NCBI GenBank assembly: GCA_002383325.1
Contig: DFYJ01000039.1
Span: 7,898-31,911 of the forward strand
Direction: 5' to 3'
Length of the DNA: 24,014 nt
Origin: Candidatus Aminicenantes bacterium UBA4085
GTDB taxonomy: Bacteria; Acidobacteriota; Aminicenantia; Aminicenantales; UBA4085
Positions 6,648-12,584 of this stretch are shown in pieces. The notes under the pieces are model-generated. The model searched no databases. It saw nothing but the letters and a program-made list of their open reading frames with translations, and was not told the origin of the DNA. The stretch's first letter is position 1, and each line of letters begins with the position of its first letter. A program made the position numbers and the translations under genes.

Positions 6648-7990
6648 CGCACCATCAGCTCGAGATCGTGCAGGATCTCATCCGCCCGGGCCCGGGCCTT
6701 GTCGCGGTCGCGGTCCTCGGCGATGACCCGGACCATGGGCTCGGTGGAGGAGGCTCGGACCTGGGCCCAGCCGGTCCGGTCCTCGATCCGGACGCCGTCG
6801 CCCGTGTCGATCGCCTTGGTTCCGAAGAGGGCCTTGACCTCGGCCACGACCCCGTGGATGCGGGCCGGCGGGCAGGCGATCTTCTCCTTGACGATGTGGT
6901 AGCGGGGCAGGGCCCCGACCAGGGCCGAGAGACGCTTGCCGGAGGTGGCCAGCGACTCCAGGACCAAGCCCATGGTCACGAACCCGTCGAAAGCCGGCTG
7001 GAAGCCCATGGCCGCGACCCCCCCGCTTCCCTCGCCGGCCAGGACGGCCTCCTCCTGCAGGGCGGCGTGGATGATGTGCGACTGGCCGACCTTGGTCCGC
7101 AGGAGCGGACAGTGCCGCCCGGCGACGTCCTCGATCATCCGGGAGGTGGAGAAGCTGGTCACGATCGGGCCCGGGCGGCGGGCCAGGACCGCGGACGCGA
7201 CCAGGGGGAAGGTGAACTCCTCGGACAGGCTCTCGCCCGTCTCGCTGACCAGGGAGACCCGGCTGACGTCGCTGTTGAGGAGGAAGCCCGCGTCGGCTCC
7301 GATTACCTTGAGCACGGACACGGCCTGCTGGGCGTTGCGCGGCCTCGGTTCGGGATCGTGGGGGAAGAAGCCGTTGGGTTCGTCGTTGATGGGGATGAGG
7401 TCGAATCCGAGCCGAGCCGCGAAGGCCGCCAGGAAGGGCGCCCCGGCCCCGGCGCAGGCGTCGATGACGACCTTGAAGCGGGCCCGCCGGATGGCCTCGA
7501 CGTCGAGGAAGCGGGCCAGGGCCCCGAAATAGCTCTCGATGGGCTCGTTCGTCGTGGACAGGGTGCCCAGTCCGTCCGTGTCGGCGTTGCGGAAGCGGCC
7601 GACGTGGTAGATGTCCAGGACCTCAGCCCCCTGGAAGGGATTGAGGTAGGTCCCCTCGGGGCTGAGAAAGGCCAGGGCGTTCCAGCGGATGTCATTGTGG
7701 CCGGCCGTGATGGAGATCCCGCCTCCGGCCCGCAGCTCCCGCACGGCATGCTGCAGGATGGGGGTCGGGCAGACGCCCAGATCGACGACGTCGCAGCCGG
7801 CCGAGAGCAGGACCGACACGCAGGCCGACCGGAGCATGGGGCCGTGGATGCGCGTGTCGCGGCCGAGGACGATCGGGCGGCCCTCGGCGAAGGCGCCGAA
7901 GGCCGCGGCGAAGTCCATGACCGTGCGGGGCGTGAGCGACTCGCCCACGATCCCGCGGACGCCGGAGAGACCGATCTTCAGAAGCTTCAT
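6644..7990 (-). CDS. Phosphohexomutase paralogue lacking catalytic residues (probable pseudoenzyme)
   Basis: The 448-residue protein is a full-length member of the phosphohexomutase family and aligns with its downstream neighbour from end to end. The catalytic serine motif TASHNP is TAGHND here, so Ser is Gly97. The metal loop D-A-D-A-D-R is N-S-D-V-S-R (239-244), so two of three metal-binding Asp are lost. By contrast GRDTR (43-47), the sugar loop GEGSGG (319-324) and the phosphate-binding RASSTEP (412-418) are kept. The frame is intact and the length normal, so this is not a decaying pseudogene. It should bind a sugar phosphate but cannot form the phosphoserine. A regulatory or partner role for the active paralogue is inference. 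It is the first gene of the operon, starts downstream of an extended -10 promoter, and has no obvious Shine-Dalgarno sequence. Confidence 0.88.
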   Translation of the reverse strand: MKLLKIGLSGVRGIVGESLTPRTVMDFAAAFGAFAEGRPIVLGRDTRIHGPMLRSACVSVLLSAGCDVVDLGVCPTPILQHAVRELRAGGGISITAGHNDIRWNALAFLSPEGTYLNPFQGAEVLDIYHVGRFRNADTDGLGTLSTTNEPIESYFGALARFLDVEAIRRARFKVVIDACAGAGAPFLAAFAARLGFDLIPINDEPNGFFPHDPEPRPRNAQQAVSVLKVIGADAGFLLNSDVSRVSLVSETGESLSEEFTFPLVASAVLARRPGPIVTSFSTSRMIEDVAGRHCPLLRTKVGQSHIIHAALQEEAVLAGEGSGGVAAMGFQPAFDGFVTMGLVLESLATSGKRLSALVGALPRYHIVKEKIACPPARIHGVVAEVKALFGTKAIDTGDGVRIEDRTGWAQVRASSTEPMVRVIAEDRDRDKARARADEILHDLELMVR

Positions 7991-8012
7991 GCGAGTTACT
8001 GAAACTAGGGGA

Positions 8013-8021
8013 ATTATATCA
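8013..8021 (-). promoter_or_regulatory. Extended -10 promoter of the phosphohexomutase/nagA operon
   Basis: The minus strand reads TGATATAAT: a perfect TATAAT (8013-8018) preceded by the TGN of an extended -10 promoter. No -35 box is recognisable, as is usual for this class. The ATG at 7990 is 22 bases downstream. The short leader has no Shine-Dalgarno sequence. Confidence 0.5.
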
Positions 8022-8045
8022 GAAAAGCCGGATGGCCCGAGCGGG

Positions 8046-8078
8046 AAATAGGGAATTACGTATACTGTCCCCCTATTT
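8046..8078. repeat. Intergenic palindromic repeat, copy 2
   Basis: A perfect 8-bp inverted repeat AAATAGGG (8046-8053) and CCCTATTT (8071-8078) surrounds a 17-base loop containing the shared ATTACGTATACTGT core. It matches the copies at 550-580 and 14836-14907. The right arm carries the last Lys codon and the TAG stop (8073-8075) of the minus-strand beta-barrel gene. The related segment AAACTAGGGGAATTA at 8002-8016 may be a decayed half copy. Confidence 0.88.
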
Positions 8079-8654
8079 AATCACGAAGCCCAGGCTGCCG
8101 CCGAGGCGCCAGCCGCCCAGGTCGACGGAGACGTCGTAGGGCGAGACGCCCAGGATGACGTATTTGGCGTCGGCGGCGAGATACAGGAAGGGCCAGGGAT
8201 AGACCCGAAGGCCGGCCGCGATCACCGCGCCCGGGGCGAAGCGGTCGACCTTGTAGTCCTGGACATAGGCATAGTCCACGGTCTGGCGGTAATGATAGAG
8301 GCCGGCTCCGGCGCGCGCATAGAGGCCGACGACGCCCGGCCGCAGCTCCCGGCTGACGGCCGCCTCGAGCCCCAGAAGATGGAAGCGGGCGGCGGAGGCG
8401 TAGATTCCCAGCGCGCCTTCCCGGGTCGGAGCCCATTCGAAGCGCAGCCCGGCCTCCCAGCCGGAGCGAAGGATCAGGTCGAAGCCGAACGGAACGGCCA
8501 CGCTCGTGCCGTAAGTCCGTCGGATGCCGGGCTCGTTCAGGCTGCGCCAGCCCGCCCCCCCCTCGACGCGCCAGTCCAGGGCCGAGGCCGATCCGGCCAG
8601 GGCCAGGCCCGCGAGCAGGCCCGCCGCGATCCGATGCCGTGCGGGGCGGCTCAT
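8073..8654 (-). CDS. Small outer-membrane beta-barrel-like protein
   Basis: The 193-residue product has a Sec signal peptide (residues 1-26, ending SASA before LDW). After it come alternating hydrophobic/aromatic strands separated by short turns, with many Gly, Tyr and Trp residues, as in small OMP_b-brl-type barrels. I see no enzymatic motif. It is the second gene of a pair: its ATG overlaps the stop of the M6 protease gene by 4 bases (8651-8654), so the two are translationally coupled. The reading frame ends inside a palindromic repeat, which provides the last Lys codon and the stop. The protein ends in FVIK rather than the terminal aromatic residue usual for barrels, so the native C-terminus may have been altered by repeat insertion. 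The fold call is based on pattern only. Confidence 0.65.
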   Translation of the reverse strand: MSRPARHRIAAGLLAGLALAGSASALDWRVEGGAGWRSLNEPGIRRTYGTSVAVPFGFDLILRSGWEAGLRFEWAPTREGALGIYASAARFHLLGLEAAVSRELRPGVVGLYARAGAGLYHYRQTVDYAYVQDYKVDRFAPGAVIAAGLRVYPWPFLYLAADAKYVILGVSPYDVSVDLGGWRLGGSLGFVIK

Positions 8655-10363
8655 CGGCCCGCCTCCGAGGCTTCGCTCTCGATCCCGTTGGAGTCGATGG
8701 CGATAATCCGGTAGACGCAGCGTTCGTCCTTCTTCAGGCCTTTGTTCTCGTACACCGGAGCGGCCTCGGCCGGGATCTCGGCCAGCAGGACATAGGCGTC
8801 ATCGCCCCGGTCCCGCGGCCTCTTGTAGATCCGGTAGGATGTGATCCGGGTATGGTTGCGCGAATCGTCGCTCCAGGTCAGCTTGTCGATATATTCGATG
8901 AAGAAGATGAAGTCGCTCTCCAGACGCGTCAGGTCGGCGCCGGCCGGAGGGAAGAGGGTGTAGTGGATATCGGCCCGCAGGGACATGGACAATCCGGACG
9001 GCCCGATGGAGTCGAGGGTCAGCCCCGGCGATGTCCCGTCGTAGCGGTTGCCGTTGGGCAGGGTCAGGGGCGACAGCGTTCGGCCGGCCGTGTAGTAATC
9101 GGCCGCATTCGCCGCGTAGCCCCGCTCGATCTGCTCCAGTCCGTCGGCCTCCATCAGCCGCAGCAGCTTGTGGTCGGTGGTGGAGTTGTCGTAGAGGAAG
9201 TTCGTCCCGGCCGAGTTCAAATGGGCGTCGACGTGCCAGATGAGCAGGCCGTCGCCGGCCAGGGCCGCGTCGTTGCCGATCCGGGTCCGGTTCTGGACCA
9301 GGAAGAATTCGTCAAAGGGCTGGCCCTCCTCGAACTCCGGCATCACGATGAGAGCCTCCGCCGACCCCCCGCTGGCGCCCAAGGTGAATCCGGATGTCCC
9401 GTAGACGAAGATTCGGGGCTCGATCCAGTCCAGGAGCATCTTGCTGAAGCCGTTGTGGTCGCCTCGGTTGGCGTCCATCATGTCCAGCCCGCCCAGGCCG
9501 CCGCGCGGCCCGACTGTCGCGTCATAATCGTAATAGTCCGGCAGGCCCAGGGCGTGGCCCGTCTCGTGCATGACCACGATCTGGTCGTAGGCGCCCGGCC
9601 AATTGCGGGCTTCCCACTGCCAGGAGTACTTGGCGCCGGACAGCTTCTTGCCGTCCAGGTTGAACGAGGAGCCGAAGCTGGTCTGATAGCCCCACCAGAA
9701 GTTGGCCCAGCCGTTGTTCGGCCCCGACCAGACGACGATGAAGTAGTCGATCGTCCCGTTGCCGTCATTATCGTAGCGGCTGAAGTCATGGCCTTGGGCG
9801 TCGAAGAAGGTCAGGGCCTCCTTGATTAGGGCTTCGCGGCCGGCGGTGGTCATGGCCACGGTGGCCCGGGTATAAGCGGGGCGGTACCAGCCCAGCACCG
9901 AACCCCCGATGTCGAGCTGGCCATAAGAAGCGCGGCGGTAGTAGTTGCGCAGGCTCTCGTAAGGATAGCCGCCGTCCCCGTCGCCGAAGAGCTTGGAGGT
10001 GATCACGGGCGACGAGTTGACCGCGGGATAGTCGGAGAAGTCGATCAGCAGGGTGAAGACGCTGACCGAGCCCCGGGTCGGAAGACCGCCGGTCCGGCCG
10101 GGGGGCAGCTCGAGTATTCCCATCGGCTCGGAAGCCGCGCCGGCCGAGCGGCCGCGCAGCCGACCGGCCAGCCGGGCCCGGAATCCCGAAAGCAGATCCG
10201 GGTCAGGGATGTGGTTGCCGAGGGACCGGGCGTTGGCCAGGCGCTGGGCGAACGAGCCGTCCCTCAGGTAGCCGTCCATCTCGGCCCGGGTGGGGGGTTC
10301 GAGGGCCGCAGCCGGGATTGCCAGCGCCAAGAAGGCGCAAACCAGGAATGTTCTGCTCTGCAT
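8651..10363 (-). CDS. Secreted M6-family metalloprotease (immune-inhibitor-A-like)
   Basis: The 570-residue protein has a signal peptide (1-20) and a zinc-protease catalytic domain with the extended HETGHALGLPD motif (266-276; ligands H266 and H270, catalytic E267, and D276), the M6 signature. The sequence before it, VFTLLIDFSDYPA (102-114) and the GDGDGGYPYESLRNYYRRASYGQL stretch, is also typical. DNDGNGTID at 198-206 looks like a calcium-binding loop. From about residue 463 the chain resembles a fibronectin-III-like domain (TSYRIYKRP, then RCVYRIIAIDSNG). The enzyme should act outside the cytoplasm on proteins. It overlaps the beta-barrel gene by 4 bases, suggesting a linked function at the envelope. 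Its promoter leaves only 6 bases between the -10 box and the ATG. Confidence 0.9.
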   Translation of the reverse strand: MQSRTFLVCAFLALAIPAAALEPPTRAEMDGYLRDGSFAQRLANARSLGNHIPDPDLLSGFRARLAGRLRGRSAGAASEPMGILELPPGRTGGLPTRGSVSVFTLLIDFSDYPAVNSSPVITSKLFGDGDGGYPYESLRNYYRRASYGQLDIGGSVLGWYRPAYTRATVAMTTAGREALIKEALTFFDAQGHDFSRYDNDGNGTIDYFIVVWSGPNNGWANFWWGYQTSFGSSFNLDGKKLSGAKYSWQWEARNWPGAYDQIVVMHETGHALGLPDYYDYDATVGPRGGLGGLDMMDANRGDHNGFSKMLLDWIEPRIFVYGTSGFTLGASGGSAEALIVMPEFEEGQPFDEFFLVQNRTRIGNDAALAGDGLLIWHVDAHLNSAGTNFLYDNSTTDHKLLRLMEADGLEQIERGYAANAADYYTAGRTLSPLTLPNGNRYDGTSPGLTLDSIGPSGLSMSLRADIHYTLFPPAGADLTRLESDFIFFIEYIDKLTWSDDSRNHTRITSYRIYKRPRDRGDDAYVLLAEIPAEAAPVYENKGLKKDERCVYRIIAIDSNGIESEASEAGR

Positions 10364-10369
10364 GGCGCC

Positions 10370-10398
10370 AGTCTAGCAATTACGACCCGCCGGTTCAA
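10370..10398 (-). promoter_or_regulatory. Promoter of the M6 protease/beta-barrel pair
   Basis: The minus strand has TTGAAC (10393-10398), 17 bases, then TAGACT (10370-10375). The -10 box ends six bases before the ATG at 10363, so a transcript starting at the usual distance would begin at the start codon. No Shine-Dalgarno sequence is present. Confidence 0.5.
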
Positions 10399-10406
10399 TG
10401 CGGGAG

Positions 10407-10435
10407 TTCGCTTTTGGGCCGCTTCCCCTTATAAT
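10407..10435 (+). promoter_or_regulatory. Promoter of the O-methyltransferase/ffh transcript
   Basis: TTCGCT (10407-10412) and a perfect TATAAT (10430-10435) are 17 bases apart in the divergent spacer. The ATG at 10450 is 14 bases after the -10 box. AGGAAG (10436-10441) lies at a good distance for a ribosome-binding site, but it might be upstream of the transcription start, so a downstream ATG (10468) could also be used. Confidence 0.45.
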
Positions 10436-10449
10436 AGGAAGCCGCGCGA

Positions 10450-11103
10450 ATGACGATGAGAGCCTTCATGAACCGACTCCGAACCGCCTGGGGACCGGCG
10501 GCAGCCGTCCTCCTGGCCGCTGTCATGGCCGCGGCCTCGCCGGGGCAAGGCTTGGACGCCAGGGTGCAGGACTTCCTGGACAAGCATGCCGGCCGCTGGC
10601 ACGACTTGAACATCCCCTCCCTTGACGGCCGGCTCCTGCACGAGCTTATCGTTGAGCGCGGCTACAAGCGGGCCCTGGAGGTGGGCACGTCCACCGGCCA
10701 CTCCGGCATATGGATCGGCTGGGCCCTGAGCAAGACGGGCGGCCGGCTCCTGACCCTCGAGATCGACGAGGGGCGCCATGGCCAGGCCGTGGAGAACTTC
10801 CGGGAAGCCGGGCTGGCCGACCTGATCGAGGCCCGTCTCGGCGACGCCCACGAGATCGTGCCGCAGCTTCGCGGTCTTTTCGACTTCGTTTTCCTGGACG
10901 CGGACAAAGAAGGCAACCTCGCCTACGCCAAGGACCTTCTGCCCAAGATGGCCAAGGGGGGCTGCATCGCCGTCCACAACATCTTCGGCCGCGGCCGCGG
11001 CTGGACGCGCGAGTACTGGGATTTCGTGACAGCCCGGGCCGATCTCACGACCCGGATCGAGACCCGTTCATCCGGCGGCCTGCTCCTGTCCTTCAAGAAG
11101 TAG
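10450..11103 (+). CDS. O-methyltransferase (class I SAM fold) with signal-like N-terminus
   Basis: The 217-residue protein has an O-methyltransferase-type Rossmann domain. SAM motif I is ALEVGTSTGHSGIWIG (about 75-90). It is followed by an acidic strand end, LLTLEIDEG, and by FVFLDADKEG (about 146-155), which resembles the metal-binding DAD of catechol-type enzymes. The C-terminus ends with a typical LLLSFKK strand. Unusually the first 34 residues are a basic stretch plus a hydrophobic segment, AAAVLLAAVMAAAS, like a signal peptide or membrane anchor. AGGAAG stands 8 bases before the ATG; starting at M7 (10468) would keep the hydrophobic segment. It is followed 29 bases later by ffh. The methyltransferase fold is clear, but substrate and cellular location are not. 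Confidence 0.82.
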   Translation: MTMRAFMNRLRTAWGPAAAVLLAAVMAAASPGQGLDARVQDFLDKHAGRWHDLNIPSLDGRLLHELIVERGYKRALEVGTSTGHSGIWIGWALSKTGGRLLTLEIDEGRHGQAVENFREAGLADLIEARLGDAHEIVPQLRGLFDFVFLDADKEGNLAYAKDLLPKMAKGGCIAVHNIFGRGRGWTREYWDFVTARADLTTRIETRSSGGLLLSFKK

Positions 11104-11132
11104 GCCGGTCCCCGAGGAAGCGCCAGACCCCC

Positions 11133-12455
11133 ATGTTCGACCAATTGTCCGAGCGACTGCAGAAGGTGGTCAAGTACCTCAAGGGCGAGGTTCAGGTCAC
11201 CGAGAAGAACATGGCCGAGGCCCTGCGGATGCTCCGCATGGCCTTCCTCGAGGCCGACGTCAACTACAAGGTCGTCAAGGATTTCGAGGCCCGGATCAAG
11301 GAAAAGGCCCTGCACCGGGAGGTGCTGGAGAGCCTGACGCCGGCCCAGCAGGTCATCAAGATCGTCCGCGACGAGATGACCGAGATCCTGGGCGGGACGG
11401 ACAAGCCGCTCCAGTTCGCGCCCGCGCCTCCTTCGATCTTCATGATGGTCGGCCTGCAGGGCTCGGGCAAGACGACGACGACCGGCAAGCTGGCCCGCTG
11501 GGCCCTGAGCAAGGGCCGCCACCCTCTGCTCGTCTCCTTCGACCTCAAGCGCCCGGCCGCCCAGGACCAGCTGCGATCCATCGCCGGAGCGCTTCGCCTG
11601 CCGTTCTATGCCATGACCGCGGAGAAGATGGCCCGCCCCGAGGAGGCTCTCCGCGAGTTGATCCGCGAGACCAAGGACCGCGGCCACGACCTCCTCCTGG
11701 TCGACACCGCCGGCCGCCTCCATGTCGACGACGAGCTGATGGACGAGCTCAAGCTGGTCAAGACCATTCTCGACCCGATCGAGACGATCTATGTCGGGGA
11801 CGCCATGACCGGCCAGGATGCGGTCAAGAGCGCCCAGGCCTTCGCCGAGCGGATCGGGATCAGCTCTATCATCTTGACCAAGCTCGACGGCGACGCCCGC
11901 GGCGGCGCGGCCCTGTCCGTGGTCATGGTCACGGGCCGGCCGATCAAGTTCGTCGGCGTGGGCGAGAAGCCCGACCAGCTGGAGGTCTTCCATCCCGACC
12001 GGATGGCTTCCCGCATCCTGGGCCTGGGCGACATGCTGGGGCTGATCGAGAAGGCGGAGGACGCGGCCGACCTCAAAGAAGCCGAGGAGATGGCCCGCAA
12101 GCTGCGCAAGGCCGAGTTCAATCTTGACGACTTCCGCAAGCAGCTCGGCCAGCTGAAGAAGATGGGCTCGCTCAGCGGCCTTCTGAGCCACCTGCCCGGG
12201 ACGGGGCCGTTCAAGAAGCTGGCCGCGGCCGACGTCGATGACGGCAAGCTGCTGCACTTCGAGGCGATCATCGGCTCCATGACGGCGGCCGAGCGGGACA
12301 ACCCCCGGATCATCGACGGCTCGCGGCGGCGCCGCATCGCCGCCGGCAGCGGCCGGCCGGTGCACGAGGTCAACCAGCTCCTCAAGCAGTTCCAGGAAAT
12401 GCAGCGAATGATGAAGGGCGGCGCCTTCAAGAAGATGCTCGGCCGCATGGGCTGA
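11133..12455 (+). CDS. ffh: Signal recognition particle GTPase Ffh (SRP54)
   Basis: The 440-residue protein binds SRP RNA and signal sequences of nascent membrane proteins and delivers ribosomes to FtsY. The N domain (1-90) begins MFDQLSERLQ. The G domain has P-loop GLQGSGKTTTTGKLA (107-121), SFDLKRPAAQDQLR (135-148), DTAGR (191-195) and TKLDGDARGG (249-258). The M domain (about 320-440) has the RNA-binding SRRRRIAAGSG and a Met-rich tail (EMQRMMKGGAFKKMLGRMG). I chose the ATG at 11133 because the protein then begins exactly like family members; the open frame extends further upstream but only as a shadow of the methyltransferase gene. GAGGAAG lies 12 bases upstream. In many bacteria rpsP follows ffh; here about 9 kb of other genes separates them. 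Confidence 0.96.
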   Translation: MFDQLSERLQKVVKYLKGEVQVTEKNMAEALRMLRMAFLEADVNYKVVKDFEARIKEKALHREVLESLTPAQQVIKIVRDEMTEILGGTDKPLQFAPAPPSIFMMVGLQGSGKTTTTGKLARWALSKGRHPLLVSFDLKRPAAQDQLRSIAGALRLPFYAMTAEKMARPEEALRELIRETKDRGHDLLLVDTAGRLHVDDELMDELKLVKTILDPIETIYVGDAMTGQDAVKSAQAFAERIGISSIILTKLDGDARGGAALSVVMVTGRPIKFVGVGEKPDQLEVFHPDRMASRILGLGDMLGLIEKAEDAADLKEAEEMARKLRKAEFNLDDFRKQLGQLKKMGSLSGLLSHLPGTGPFKKLAAADVDDGKLLHFEAIIGSMTAAERDNPRIIDGSRRRRIAAGSGRPVHEVNQLLKQFQEMQRMMKGGAFKKMLGRMG

Positions 12456-12528
12456 GTCTCCGGTGCTTCTCCGCCGTTGGCCGAAACCCCGATCTGCATA
12501 TTCCCCCGAAATTTCCTATTCGTACGTG

Positions 12529-12558
12529 TTGGCATTATTGGGGCTGGCGGAATAAAAT
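12529..12558 (+). promoter_or_regulatory. Promoter of the DUF4434-like gene
   Basis: TTGGCA (12529-12534) and TAAAAT (12553-12558) are separated by 18 bases in the 129-base spacer after ffh. Each hexamer matches the sigma70 consensus at five of six positions. The predicted transcript would include the GGGAGG ribosome-binding site at 12574-12579. Confidence 0.55.
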
Positions 12559-12584
12559 CAACATATCCCAGCCGGGAGGTCGCC

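Noticed and set aside
10710..11132. Upstream extension of ffh overlapping the methyltransferase gene
   Set aside because: The residues before the ATG at 11133 are a frame shadow rich in Arg and Pro and unlike any Ffh N domain; the family start lies exactly at 11133.
12477..12584. 36-residue N-terminal extension of the DUF4434-like protein
   Set aside because: It precedes the predicted promoter and the signal peptide; GGGAGG and the signal peptide fix the start at 12585.
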